A stretch of 64,000 nt of DNA. Source: Rhodospirillales bacterium. Lineage in GTDB: Bacteria; Pseudomonadota; Alphaproteobacteria; Micavibrionales; Micavibrionaceae. The notes beneath the pieces are model-generated. The model saw only the letters and a program-made list of their open reading frames with translations. It ran no database searches and had not been told where the DNA came from. The stretch lies in the NCBI GenBank assembly GCA_020638175.1, contig JACKJA010000002.1, positions 248,001 to 312,000 of the forward strand, given 5' to 3'. The stretch's first letter is position 1; each line of letters starts with the position of its first letter. A program made the translations under genes and the position numbers. Positions 16,906 to 26,300 of the stretch are shown here, piece after piece.

Positions 16906-18981
16906 ATGAATTCCCGCCTGCATACCCTGTCTTTTTCTCTCAGCCTTGTTTCATGTTTTCTGGCAGGAAGTGCGTGGGCGCAGACCTCCTCCTATGAACC
17001 TTTGCCGCAAATGACCGTACAAGCCGCGCCGTTCCCTTACACACCGGGCACCAGCGTCATTATCCCTGACGAATACGCCGGAACGGCCCATGACGGCGGC
17101 CAGTTTTTGAGCCTGATCCCCGGCGTATCCGGTGGCCGCATGGGTGGCCATGGAATTGAGCCCGTCATTCACGGCCAGCAACAAACCCAGTTAAACATCC
17201 TTGTCGATGGCGCATTCATCCACGGCGGATGCCCCAACCGGATGGATCCCCCCGCCTCTTTTGCTGCAGTAAACAGCTATGACGAAGTCACGGTTTTAAA
17301 AGGCTATCAAACTGTACAAGCCGGCCCTGGCGGCACAGGGGGAACCGTATTGTTCGAACGCAAGCCCTATGATTTCACCGGCGATCAAATCCAGTGGTCC
17401 GGCAAAACCGAAGCCGGATACGGCCTGAACGGCAACGTACGTGATGGCTTTGTCGATGTTGCTGCCGGCAATAAAATCGCACAACTCCGCCTGAACGCTT
17501 CCGTCACACGCGCCCACAACTATGAAGACGGCAGCGGTAATGAAGTCCGCGGCGCTTTTAATTCTCATACCCTTAACCTGATGCCGACATGGAACATCAG
17601 TGACAACACCGCTTTAACACTGGGACTTGAACGTCTGCGCACGGATGACGCCTTGTTCGAAGGCGCCGGCATGGATGCACCGCTGGACGAAAGCTACATT
17701 TACCGCAGCAAGCTTACCCATAAATACGATCATGATTTCATGCGCGCGGTTACGGTCGAGGCTTATAAATCGCTGGTTGATCACATGATGGATAATTACT
17801 CTTTGCGCACCAACACCGGCATGAAAATGCGGGTTCCCTCGGAATCAGATACATTCGGCGGGAAAATTACGGCAGACATGATGCTGCAGGATATTCCATT
17901 CACTCTGGGAATCGAACACCATGACAATAACCGCGACGCCAAGCGTTACAGCGGCGTTCCGGCGGCACCCGATGCTACCACCCCGCAATCCTACATGTGG
18001 CCGGATGCCACGATCGCCCAGACAGGGCTGTTCGCTGAAGGGGAAATACCGATGGCCGCCCAAACCCGCCTGAAACTCGGCGGGCGCTATGACCGGGTCA
18101 AGGCGGAGGCCAACGCCGCTGACATCGTGTTTGGCGCTATATCAGCCAATACCCTGTACCAAAACCATTACGGCTATACCGCCACCGATCAAACCGAACA
18201 TAATTTCGGAGCGCTGGCACGGCTGGAATACGACATGAAGGAAAACACAACCCTGTTTGCCGGGATCAGCCGCTCGGTCCGCACCGCCGACACCACCGAG
18301 CGCTTTATGGCTGCCAATAGCGCCGCCGCCGCCCAGCGCTGGGTTGGTAATCCACAGCTTGAGCCTGAAGCCCATCATCAGATTGACGCCGGATTTTCGA
18401 CCGAAGGGAAAAGCTGGTCGTTCGGGGCCATGGCCTACTATGACGATGTCAACAATTTCATCATGCGTGACCTCGCCCGCGGTCAGGACGGCATCGTTGC
18501 CAACAGCAATGAAGCCGTTTACCGCAATATCGACGCTACGCTGGCGGGCGGAGAAATCGAAGGAAAGTGGCAGATTAGCGATGTTGTCGGTCTTGACGCC
18601 GCCCTGGCTTATACCTACGGCAACAATGATGAAGACCATGATGCGCTGGCACAAATTCCACCGATCGAAGGTCACGTTGCCGTCAATTATGGGCGCAACA
18701 ACTGGACCATTGGTAGCCGCATGAACTTTGCAACCCAGCAAAACCGGATCGACAATGACACCAGCATGCGCGACGCCGACAAGACACCCGGCTATATCAC
18801 ACTGGACCTTTATGCGGATATGGAGATCAATCCGGTCTTTACGGTGAAGCTTGGTGTTGATAATGTTCTGGATCATGACTATGCGCGCCACCTTAACCGC
18901 AGCAATGCCTTCGATCCCACGGAAATCCAGGTCAACGAACCCGGACGAGCCGCTTGGCTGCGCGTATCGGCCCAGTTCTAG
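16906..18981 (+). CDS. TonB-dependent copper receptor (OprC/NosA-like)
   Basis: Outer-membrane beta-barrel receptor of 691 residues. The signal peptide runs to about residue 25 (cleavage after SAWA). The plug domain is at about 45-160 (GGQFLSLIPGVSGGRMGGHG, ILVDGAFIHGG). The barrel ends in an aromatic residue (AWLRVSAQF), as barrel proteins do. The motif CPNRMDPP at Cys109 is the hallmark of the OprC/NosA copper receptors; in OprC this Cys-x-x-x-Met region binds copper, so copper import is a good inference. AAGGAG eight bases before the ATG is a strong ribosome binding site. The tonB gene follows directly. The 145-base leader shows no site I can assign to a metal regulator. Confidence 0.92.
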   Translation: MNSRLHTLSFSLSLVSCFLAGSAWAQTSSYEPLPQMTVQAAPFPYTPGTSVIIPDEYAGTAHDGGQFLSLIPGVSGGRMGGHGIEPVIHGQQQTQLNILVDGAFIHGGCPNRMDPPASFAAVNSYDEVTVLKGYQTVQAGPGGTGGTVLFERKPYDFTGDQIQWSGKTEAGYGLNGNVRDGFVDVAAGNKIAQLRLNASVTRAHNYEDGSGNEVRGAFNSHTLNLMPTWNISDNTALTLGLERLRTDDALFEGAGMDAPLDESYIYRSKLTHKYDHDFMRAVTVEAYKSLVDHMMDNYSLRTNTGMKMRVPSESDTFGGKITADMMLQDIPFTLGIEHHDNNRDAKRYSGVPAAPDATTPQSYMWPDATIAQTGLFAEGEIPMAAQTRLKLGGRYDRVKAEANAADIVFGAISANTLYQNHYGYTATDQTEHNFGALARLEYDMKENTTLFAGISRSVRTADTTERFMAANSAAAAQRWVGNPQLEPEAHHQIDAGFSTEGKSWSFGAMAYYDDVNNFIMRDLARGQDGIVANSNEAVYRNIDATLAGGEIEGKWQISDVVGLDAALAYTYGNNDEDHDALAQIPPIEGHVAVNYGRNNWTIGSRMNFATQQNRIDNDTSMRDADKTPGYITLDLYADMEINPVFTVKLGVDNVLDHDYARHLNRSNAFDPTEIQVNEPGRAAWLRVSAQF

Positions 18982-18988
18982 GAACACA

Positions 18989-19636
18989 CTGCGCCATAAA
19001 TCGGAAAAGCTGCCGGCCTTCATCCTGTCCGTGTCTTTGCACGGATTGATACTGGCGGCTTTGATCGTTACGGTCAGTGCCGGCGTTATATATGGCCGTG
19101 GCCCTGCCTTTACCGAAGCAATCTCTGTCGATCTGGTATTCATTCCCGAAACGGTGCCCGTGCCGGAACAAAATCAAATCATACCGGTCACCGAACCACA
19201 ACAACCGAAAACACAAAAATCGGTCCTTCTGGATGATATCGGCCCGGTTTTAAGCCAAAAACAGGCTACCGAACCACAAAGCGTCGAGCAATCCACGCCC
19301 GTAACCGCCCCCCGAACGGCCACGGCAAAAGAGTCCGGTCACAAAGGCATCATGCCTTACGACTACCGGCAAACACTGGTCCGGCATATCGAAGAGCATA
19401 AATATTACCCGGTAGCCGCGCGCCGCCGCGGGCTGGAAGGAGAGGCCACCGTAGCCTTCAGCATGGATCCCGCCGGGAATCTGCAACACGCCCGCGTTAT
19501 CAAGACATCCGGACAACACATTCTGGATAACGCGGCGCTGGTCACCATCCGGCAAGCCAGCCCTTATCCGCCGCCACCCCAAACTCTGGAGGCCAGAGCC
19601 TTCGAGCTACCCATTCATTTCAGTCTCAAGAGGTAA
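18989..19636 (+). CDS. tonB: TonB energy-transducing protein, dedicated to the copper receptor
   Basis: Periplasm-spanning protein that carries proton-motive force from ExbB-ExbD to outer-membrane receptors. One N-terminal membrane segment (FILSVSLHGLILAALIVTV) is followed by a proline/glutamine/glutamate-rich spacer (about residues 45-125) and a C-terminal TonB domain (YYPVAARRRGLEGEATV, VIKTSGQHILDNAAL, SPYPPPP). The start is uncertain. There is no ATG between the receptor stop and the membrane segment. CTG at 18989 follows AGGA of the receptor stop region by five bases and would give a basic N-terminus (RHKSEK), 215 residues in all. The alternative is an ATG at 18905 inside the receptor gene, without a binding site and adding a non-typical tail. 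No exbB or exbD is nearby. Confidence 0.85.
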   Translation: MRHKSEKLPAFILSVSLHGLILAALIVTVSAGVIYGRGPAFTEAISVDLVFIPETVPVPEQNQIIPVTEPQQPKTQKSVLLDDIGPVLSQKQATEPQSVEQSTPVTAPRTATAKESGHKGIMPYDYRQTLVRHIEEHKYYPVAARRRGLEGEATVAFSMDPAGNLQHARVIKTSGQHILDNAALVTIRQASPYPPPPQTLEARAFELPIHFSLKR

Positions 19637-19641
19637 AATGC

Positions 19642-20760
19642 ATGACCCAATTCACGCTTCCCAAATGGTACGATTTGCATATGCATATGCGGCAAGAAGA
19701 ATTGCTGACGCCACTGGTGCAAGCCCAGATTTCCATGGGTTGTGCCGGGGTCCTGGCCATGCCGAACACAAGGCCGCCCACCGCGGTGGTCCACGCAAAA
19801 GATGAAACGGACGGCATGCAAAGCATCGAAAATTATGCCGCCGCCATTCGCGCCGCCGGGGGAGATGCCTTTTCGACACTCATCGTACCGCTGTACCTGA
19901 CCCGCGCCGCCACACCTGAAATGATTGCCGAAGGCGCTCAAAGCGGCCAACTGAAAGCCTGTAAATATTACCCGCCACACGGCACAACCAATGCCGATTT
20001 CGGCGCGCCGCTGGAAACATTCATCGAAAACGGCGTCTTCGCGGCCATGGAGAAACATGGCATTGTTCTCTGCATCCACGGCGAAGAACACGGCCTGTGT
20101 GCCGAACACTACTTTGACAGGCATATCAACGCCGAAACCCTGTTTTACCGCGACCATATGCCCAAACTGGCGGGTACATTCCCGAACCTCAAAATTGTCT
20201 GCGAGCATATCACCACCAAAGCCGCCGCTGATTTCGTTCATAGCCACGGCCCCAACGTCGCCGCAACCATCACACCGCAACATTTGCTCTATACCGTCGG
20301 GACACTGATTCAAGGTCTAAAATACCATTTGTTCTGCCTGCCCGTTGTTAAGTTCGAAGACGACCGGACCGCCTTGCGGGTCGCGGCAACAGCCCCCGAT
20401 AACACCAAATTCTTTGCAGGCACCGACAGTGCGCCGCATACCAAAAAAGCAACCGAATGCGGCTGCGCCGCCGGATGCTTCACGGGGGGCGTCGCCCCAC
20501 AACTCTACGCGCAAGCCTTTGAAGAAAGCGGGATTGATTTGTCCGGCACTGACGGGCAAGAACGTTTCAAGCGTTTTCTCTGTCTGAACGGTGCTGATTT
20601 TTATAACCTGCCCGTCCCGGAAGAGACCTTCACGCTGACCAAAGAACCCCAGAAAATCGATATCCTGAACACTCCGGCGGGGCCGATAACACCTCTGCCG
20701 GCAGGCATGAATCCGCTCCATTCGGAAAAAGGAACCGTTCTTCCGTGGAACCTGTCGTAA
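19642..20760 (+). CDS. pyrC: Dihydroorotase, type II
   Basis: Cyclises carbamoyl-aspartate to dihydroorotate in pyrimidine synthesis. 372 residues, E. coli PyrC-like class II. Metal and substrate motifs are DLHMHMR (N-terminus), carboxylated Lys in KACKYYPPHGTTN, CIHGEEHG, the VCEHITTK histidine, and GTDSAPHTKKATE with the catalytic Asp. MPNTRPP is the family strand near residue 40. The gene starts five bases after tonB, so it is likely cotranscribed with the copper uptake genes, although no functional link is evident. The gap after it (about 285 bases, AT-rich) shows no clear terminator. Confidence 0.96.
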   Translation: MTQFTLPKWYDLHMHMRQEELLTPLVQAQISMGCAGVLAMPNTRPPTAVVHAKDETDGMQSIENYAAAIRAAGGDAFSTLIVPLYLTRAATPEMIAEGAQSGQLKACKYYPPHGTTNADFGAPLETFIENGVFAAMEKHGIVLCIHGEEHGLCAEHYFDRHINAETLFYRDHMPKLAGTFPNLKIVCEHITTKAAADFVHSHGPNVAATITPQHLLYTVGTLIQGLKYHLFCLPVVKFEDDRTALRVAATAPDNTKFFAGTDSAPHTKKATECGCAAGCFTGGVAPQLYAQAFEESGIDLSGTDGQERFKRFLCLNGADFYNLPVPEETFTLTKEPQKIDILNTPAGPITPLPAGMNPLHSEKGTVLPWNLS

Positions 20761-20903
20761 AAAGCCCATTAAATAAAGAAAATCTAATACAATTTTTCAT
20801 AAAATTTTAAAGTTAATTTCCTTTGTATTTCAAACAATTAAGAGATCGAAATTCTATCTCGTTCAAATTTCTAAAGCCCTTATTAATACTTTTCACGGTA
20901 TGA

Positions 20904-20933
20904 TTGACAGTAAATCTTGGGCTAAAAAATTAT
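20904..20933 (+). promoter_or_regulatory. Candidate sigma-70 promoter for the GGDEF-EAL gene
   Basis: A perfect TTGACA, an 18-base spacer and AATTAT (four of six), about 110 bases before the chosen start. It lies in the AT-rich 285-base gap after pyrC, in which I see no gene and no other structured element. Confidence 0.4.
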
Positions 20934-21045
20934 GGCGAAAAGAGCTGTTTTTTTGATTTCAGGAACAAGAAGAACAACAAGTTTTCAATCTTTGTGATTG
21001 AGGTTACACGCAAAAAACAATAGGATGGTTCAGGATACTTGTTCT

Positions 21046-23232
21046 ATGTCACATTCTCAAAAACAATCTGTTCTGGATCTGCCTTACAGCATGAGAAAGA
21101 AAACAACTGAAAAAGCCGGAAAACTGGGTGGGCTGAGCTTAGGCGCTATGTCTACGCCTGTTCACATGTGGCGCAGCCGTCTGAGCTGGCGCATTGCTCT
21201 GGCTGTGTTTTTGACGATTTTAACCGTACAGGTCACCATACTCAGCCTGACCATCAAGGACTATGAACAAACACGCCTGAATGAGTTGGCGGAAACAGGC
21301 AGAGCCGGCATTGCTCTGGTTATGGACAAAAAAACCAGCAATTCGCTGGAATCCCCAATCAACACCGAAAAAGCAGAACATTTAATTACGAACACAGCAA
21401 TCACCGGTCTGGTTATTTATTCAGCGATTGGCGAGAACCTTCTGGGTTCCTTTGGGGATCAGGTTGTTCTAAGCATGCTCAACCGCGATAACACCATGTC
21501 TTCCTATCGCAGCGCCGACGGCAACGCTTATGAAGTCGTTTTTCGCCCCGGCCATTTAGGTCGGCCTTACACAATCGTCGCCCGGCTCGATGCAACCCAT
21601 ATCCAGGGGATGGTCATCGATCATATCAAGCAAACCATGTGGATTATGCTTCTTATGTCAGCGTTTGTGACAACGGTTTTGATGATTGCGCTGGGACGCT
21701 GGCTTCTTGAACCCATTTTGTTCTTACGTGATAACTTTATGCGGGCTTCGGAAAACCCGGAACAGCCTAACATTCCGGCATCGCCCTTTGATCCCAATGA
21801 TGAAATAGGCAGCACCATCAGCATCGCCCAACGACTAATCAACCAGAACGCGGAAAACATCCGGCATATCAAAAGCGCCGCCGAAGACCAGATTCACCGG
21901 CTGGCTTATTATGACAGCCTGACAGGACTGCCCAACCGGACCCTGTTTATCCAGAAATTAAGTGAACAGGCCAAGAAAAACAGCGCGGAGGGGGCCGAAG
22001 GCCGATTTGCCGTCGTGGCTCTTGACCTCGACCACTTTAAAGACATCAATGACAGTATGGGGCATAACGTTGGCGATGCCATTCTGCGGGCCGTTGGCAA
22101 ACGTTTGCGCGCGGCTATGCCGGAATCAGCCGTCGTCGCCCGGACCGGCGAGGACGAATACGCGATCACCATGGCCCTGACAAAGGATATTACCGACGCC
22201 CGCGATATCGGTGAAAAAGTGGCGCACGTAATCCGTGCCGAACCGTTTAAAGCATTTAACGAAAACTTTCAGGTCCGCGCCTCCATCGGCGTCGCCACGT
22301 TCCCGGATGATGGCACCGACCCCGATCAGGTTCTGAAAAACGCCGATATTGCTCTAAATCAGGCCAAAGAAAAAGGCCGGGACACCGTCCGTGAATACTC
22401 CGAAGATTTTGATCGGGCGGTCCAGCAGCGCTTCCAGATGCTCCGCGATCTCCGCGATGCCATGGAGCACGACCAGTTACTTTTGCACTACCAGCCGCAA
22501 TTCGATCTCAACACAGGCCGCATTATCGGCGCGGAAGCCCTGATACGCTGGTGGAAGCCGGATAACAGCAAAGAAGGTGGAAGCTTTATCCCGCCTGTCG
22601 ATTTTATTCCGATTGCCGAACAATCTGGGCTGATTGTCCCCATCGGAGAATGGGTTTTGCGCGTAGCGTGTGAAAGCGCCGCAAGATGGAACAACGAAGG
22701 TCACAATTTCCGCATCGCCGTCAACGTATCCGGCGCCCAGTTCTATCAAAGTGACCTGGTAGCCACCGTATCCAAAATACTTCAGGAAACCGGACTTCCC
22801 GCCAACAAGTTAGAATTGGAAGTAACAGAAAGCGTCTTTATGGACGATATTACGCACGCCATTCAAACCCTGCAAAACCTTCACGGTCTGGGTGTTGAGC
22901 TGGCAATTGACGACTTCGGAACCGGCTATTCTTCCCTGTCATACCTGCGGCAATTCCCGATTGATCGGCTGAAAATCGACCAGTCCTTTATCCGGAACGC
23001 CCTGAACAACGCGGATGATGCAGCGATTGCACGAACAATCGTTCGCCTTGGCCATTCGCTGAACCTGAAAGTCATCGCGGAAGGCGTGGAAACCATTGAC
23101 CATGAAAACTTCCTCCGGGCTGAAAATTGTGATGAAGTACAAGGTTTCCGCTACTCCCGTCCCATTCCGGAAGATCAGATCAACACGTTCCTGTCTGAAT
23201 ATAACGGCGATCTGGCTAGTTTCGACAGTTGA
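21046..23232 (+). CDS. Membrane GGDEF-EAL protein, probable c-di-GMP phosphodiesterase
   Basis: 728 residues from the start MSHSQKQSVL, preceded by AGGAT ten bases before. An ATG at 21025 or a TTG at 20998 would add up to 16 residues. Two membrane segments (IALAVFLTILTVQVTIL near 50; MWIMLLMSAFVTTVLMIAL near 205) flank a periplasmic sensor of about 130 residues. A degenerate GGDEF domain follows at about 285-450; its active loop reads Gly368-Glu-Asp-Glu-Tyr in place of GGDEF, so cyclase activity is doubtful. The EAL domain at about 475-720 keeps Glu497 in EALIRWW, the ELEVTESVF glutamate, DDFGTGYSSLSYL and LKIDQSF, so hydrolysis of c-di-GMP is likely. The degenerate domain may bind GTP as a regulator. 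It ends 30 bases before aroA. Confidence 0.93.
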   Translation: MSHSQKQSVLDLPYSMRKKTTEKAGKLGGLSLGAMSTPVHMWRSRLSWRIALAVFLTILTVQVTILSLTIKDYEQTRLNELAETGRAGIALVMDKKTSNSLESPINTEKAEHLITNTAITGLVIYSAIGENLLGSFGDQVVLSMLNRDNTMSSYRSADGNAYEVVFRPGHLGRPYTIVARLDATHIQGMVIDHIKQTMWIMLLMSAFVTTVLMIALGRWLLEPILFLRDNFMRASENPEQPNIPASPFDPNDEIGSTISIAQRLINQNAENIRHIKSAAEDQIHRLAYYDSLTGLPNRTLFIQKLSEQAKKNSAEGAEGRFAVVALDLDHFKDINDSMGHNVGDAILRAVGKRLRAAMPESAVVARTGEDEYAITMALTKDITDARDIGEKVAHVIRAEPFKAFNENFQVRASIGVATFPDDGTDPDQVLKNADIALNQAKEKGRDTVREYSEDFDRAVQQRFQMLRDLRDAMEHDQLLLHYQPQFDLNTGRIIGAEALIRWWKPDNSKEGGSFIPPVDFIPIAEQSGLIVPIGEWVLRVACESAARWNNEGHNFRIAVNVSGAQFYQSDLVATVSKILQETGLPANKLELEVTESVFMDDITHAIQTLQNLHGLGVELAIDDFGTGYSSLSYLRQFPIDRLKIDQSFIRNALNNADDAAIARTIVRLGHSLNLKVIAEGVETIDHENFLRAENCDEVQGFRYSRPIPEDQINTFLSEYNGDLASFDS

Positions 23233-23262
23233 TTTTCTAACCGTCCGGCGCTATCAAGAAGC

Positions 23263-24624
23263 ATGATAGACACTGGACCCCTGACATCATCCAAAGCTGA
23301 AAAGCTCACTGGCACCGCCCGCATCCCCGGAGACAAATCTATGTCGCACCGGTCTCTTATGCTGGGCGCCTTAGCCAAGGAGGAGACCATCATCCATGGC
23401 CTGCTGGAGGGCGAGGACGTCCTCGACACAGCCGCAGCGATGAGAGCCATGGGCGCCCGGATAGAAAACGCGCAAGACGGCACATGGCGCATTCATGGCG
23501 TCGGCACTGGGCATCTACAGGAACCGGACAATGTTCTGGATATGGGGAACTCCGGCACCTCGACACGGCTTTTGGCCGGTGTGATTGCCGCCCACCCCAT
23601 CACAGTAACCATGACCGGCGATGGTTCGTTGCGAAAACGCCCGATGAAACGCGTAAAAACACCGCTGGAAGAAATGGGCGCAAAGTTCCTGACCCGCACG
23701 GGCGACCGCCTGCCGCTGACGATACAGGGATCAGACAACCTAAGGCCGATCACCTACCATCTGCCCGTCGCGTCGGCACAGGTTAAATCCGCGATCTTGC
23801 TGGCCGGTTTAAATACCAAAGGCAAAACCACGGTCATAGAGGACAAACCTACCCGCGATCATACTGAAAACATGCTCCGCGCTTTTGGCGCAGACGTAAC
23901 GACAACCCGCGACGACACCGGAGCGTACGTTATCACGATTGACGGACCACAGGAATTATTCGGCTGCACCGTCGATATCCCCGCCGACCCCAGCTCGGCA
24001 GCTTTCCCGGCTGTTGCCGCGCTTTTGGTCGATGGATCGGAAATCAAACTGCCGCGGATTGGCATGAATGACAGACGTACGGGGCTGTACGTCACCTTAA
24101 AGGAAATGGGCGCTGATATTACTTTTGCCAATGAACGTACCGAAGCCGGGGAACCGGTCGCCGATCTGATTATCCGAGGCACCGGTTCCCTGAAGGGGAT
24201 AAATGTCCCGGCCGAACGCGTGCCGGCGATGATCGACGAGTTCCCTGTTCTGGCTATGGCCGCCGCCTGTGCTAACGGCACAACCCGCATGACCGGTCTG
24301 GCCGAGCTACGCGTCAAGGAAAGCGATCGCCTGCTGTTGGTCGCCGAAGGGCTGAAAGCCTGCGGTGTAAACCTTGAAATGGGCGAAGACTGGCTGACAA
24401 TTCATGGCACGGGAAAACCGCCGTACGGCGGCGCCACCATCGAAACGGCGCTGGATCACCGGATCGCCATGAGCTTTCTGGTCCTCGGCACGGTTACGGA
24501 CGAACCCGTCACCATCGACGATGCCCGACCGATCGCCACCAGTTTCCCGAATTTTGTCGATTTAATGAACGATCTCGGCGCGGCCATTGATTCACCGGAC
24601 AATCCGGTCGCCCTCGCCCTGTAA
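23263..24624 (+). CDS. aroA: 3-phosphoshikimate 1-carboxyvinyltransferase (EPSP synthase)
   Basis: Joins shikimate-3-phosphate and PEP in the shikimate pathway. 453 residues, cytoplasmic. Motifs are GDKSMSHRSLMLGALA, DMGNSGTSTRLLAGV, GDGSLRKRPMKR, the SAQVKSAILLAGL loop and RVKESDRLLLVAEGL, with ALDHRIAMSFLVLG at the C-terminus. The insertion pattern and GAITRAM-type loop are those of bacterial AroA; the class (glyphosate sensitivity) is not judged. aroA-cmk-rpsA is the expected order, but three binding-protein genes are inserted before cmk. A paired GTACGT inverted repeat lies inside the gene. Confidence 0.97.
   Translation: MIDTGPLTSSKAEKLTGTARIPGDKSMSHRSLMLGALAKEETIIHGLLEGEDVLDTAAAMRAMGARIENAQDGTWRIHGVGTGHLQEPDNVLDMGNSGTSTRLLAGVIAAHPITVTMTGDGSLRKRPMKRVKTPLEEMGAKFLTRTGDRLPLTIQGSDNLRPITYHLPVASAQVKSAILLAGLNTKGKTTVIEDKPTRDHTENMLRAFGADVTTTRDDTGAYVITIDGPQELFGCTVDIPADPSSAAFPAVAALLVDGSEIKLPRIGMNDRRTGLYVTLKEMGADITFANERTEAGEPVADLIIRGTGSLKGINVPAERVPAMIDEFPVLAMAAACANGTTRMTGLAELRVKESDRLLLVAEGLKACGVNLEMGEDWLTIHGTGKPPYGGATIETALDHRIAMSFLVLGTVTDEPVTIDDARPIATSFPNFVDLMNDLGAAIDSPDNPVALAL
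24074..24093. repeat. Inverted GTACGT pair inside aroA
   Basis: Arms GACGTAC and GTACGTC with GGGGCT between. It falls in codons for Arg-Arg-Thr-Gly-Leu-Tyr-Val and is one of the paired sites listed in the findings. Confidence 0.45.
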
Positions 24625-24639
24625 CAAAGGACCGCTGCC

Positions 24640-25470
24640 ATGAAATACCTGATCGTAACCCTGCTGGCCCTGTTTATCGCTCTTCCTGCTCATGCCGCCG
24701 ATAAAGACAACGCCTATGACCGGGTCATAAAATCCGGCAAGATTCGCTGCGGCTACTATGTCTTTCCCCCGGCCACGCAGGTTGACCCCAACACCGGTGA
24801 GCTATCGGGCATGTTCGTTGAAATGTGGGAAATCCTTGGCAAAAACATGAACCTCGATGTTGAATGGACCGAAGAACTCTCCTTCGGCAACATGTATGAA
24901 GGACTGATGACCGGCCGCTATGACGCAATCTGCACCCCCGACTGGCCCAACGCCGCCAGCGCCCGTGTGGCTTTGTATACCGTCCCGGTGTTTTTTTCCG
25001 GCATCAACGTCTATGTCCGCGGCGATGACACCCGCTTTGACAATGGCTTCATGGCCTTGAATGATGAATCCTACACCGTCTCGGTTCAGGACGGATCCGT
25101 CGAAGATCAAATTCGCCAACTGCGCTTTCCAAACGCAAAAACGACCGGTATTTCGCGAGATGCCCCGGCGACCCAGATGGAGCTAAACGTCATGAACAAA
25201 AAGGCTGACGCAACCTTTCTGGATCATAATCGGTTCATGCAATTCAACGAGGCCCACCCCGGCGCCCTGAAAAAAATCAACGATGACCCGATCCGCATCT
25301 ACCCGTTCAAGGTCGCCGTTGCCCGCGGCGAATACGACCTGAAATTCTGGATTGACGAGTCGATTGAAGAACTTATCCACAACGGCGAAATGACCCGTCT
25401 GATTGATAAATGGGAACTGTTCCCCGGCTCGTTCCTGCCCGTTGCCAAACCCTACGAGGTCCAAAAATGA
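24640..25470 (+). CDS. Periplasmic solute-binding protein, SBP family 3 (first of three)
   Basis: 276 residues with a Sec signal peptide (MKYLIVTLLALFIALPAHA, cleaved near residue 19). The mature part is one SBP_bac_3 (amino-acid-type) domain: YDRVIKSGKIRCGYYVFPP, GELSGMFVEMWEILGKNMNL, a hinge with FGNMYEGLMTGRYDAICT, and the second lobe with YTVSVQDGSVEDQIRQL. No lipobox is seen. No permease or ATPase gene lies anywhere in the window, so it would have to serve a transporter elsewhere, or act as a sensor or scavenger. It begins 15 bases after aroA and its stop overlaps the next start (ATGA), which points to one operon with translational coupling. Confidence 0.9.
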   Translation: MKYLIVTLLALFIALPAHAADKDNAYDRVIKSGKIRCGYYVFPPATQVDPNTGELSGMFVEMWEILGKNMNLDVEWTEELSFGNMYEGLMTGRYDAICTPDWPNAASARVALYTVPVFFSGINVYVRGDDTRFDNGFMALNDESYTVSVQDGSVEDQIRQLRFPNAKTTGISRDAPATQMELNVMNKKADATFLDHNRFMQFNEAHPGALKKINDDPIRIYPFKVAVARGEYDLKFWIDESIEELIHNGEMTRLIDKWELFPGSFLPVAKPYEVQK

Positions 25471-26300
25471 AGCCTCTCATTCTGACCCTTTTGATCCTGT
25501 TTATTACGCTCCCGGTCCACGCCGCGGATAATGAGTCCGTCTATGACCGTGTCATGAAATCCGGAACGATCCGCTGCGGCTATGCCATGTGGCCAGGTCA
25601 TTTGAACAAAGACCCGAATACGGGTGAAATGTCCGGCGTTTTTTATGATTACATGGAAACGCTGGCCCGAAACCTGAACCTGAAAATCGAATGGGCCGAA
25701 GAAATCGGCTGGGGCGATATGGTTGCAGCCCTGAAATTTAACCGCATTGACGCCTATTGCGTAACGACGGCCTATAATGCCGAACGCGCGCGGGAAGTTG
25801 ATTTCCTGTCCCCGCTTTTCTACATGCCCAGTGATTTGTTCGTGCAGGCAGACGACACGCGTTTTGATTATCACCCCGAAAAATTGAACGATCCGGCGAT
25901 CACCATGACAATTGTCGAAGGGGATATTTATAATAAAATCACAGACCGCAATTTCCCGCAGGCACAAACTCTTGATTTGCCACAACTAGCCTCAATGGCA
26001 GAGCTTTACATGACGGTAGCCGACGGCAAAGCTGACGCCACCTTATCGGAAGTATCCGGAGCGCTGGAGTTTATGGCTGCCAATCCCGGAAAAATCCGGC
26101 GCGTTAAACTCGAAAAACCTTTTCAAGCCATGCCGGTATCAATCCCCGTCAAAGGCGGAGAATATCGCTTCCAACGCATGCTCGACATCGCCACCATTGA
26201 AATGCTTAATAATAGCACGTTCGAAGCCATCCTGAAAAAATACGAAAAATACCCGGGCACATTCCTACGCATACAACCCGACTATGAGGTCGCCCAATGA
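25467..26300 (+). CDS. Periplasmic solute-binding protein, SBP family 3 (second of three)
   Basis: 277 residues, a paralogue of its two neighbours. The signal peptide MKPLILTLLILFITLPVHA is cleaved near residue 19, and the start is fixed by the ATGA overlap with the preceding gene (a longer in-frame start 19 codons earlier would put a non-signal tail in front). The mature start YDRVMKSGTIRCGYAMWP repeats the pattern of the first copy. IGWGDMVAALKFNRIDAYCV and VDFLSPLFYMPSDLFVQADD follow. The ligand pocket residues differ between copies, so each may bind a different amino acid or polar solute; this is inference. It ends in an ATGA overlap with the third copy. Confidence 0.9.
   Translation: MKPLILTLLILFITLPVHAADNESVYDRVMKSGTIRCGYAMWPGHLNKDPNTGEMSGVFYDYMETLARNLNLKIEWAEEIGWGDMVAALKFNRIDAYCVTTAYNAERAREVDFLSPLFYMPSDLFVQADDTRFDYHPEKLNDPAITMTIVEGDIYNKITDRNFPQAQTLDLPQLASMAELYMTVADGKADATLSEVSGALEFMAANPGKIRRVKLEKPFQAMPVSIPVKGGEYRFQRMLDIATIEMLNNSTFEAILKKYEKYPGTFLRIQPDYEVAQ

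Noticed and set aside
18142..19143. Long open frame on the minus strand opposite the receptor and tonB genes
   Set aside because: Shadow of two well-supported genes; no family motifs and no binding site.
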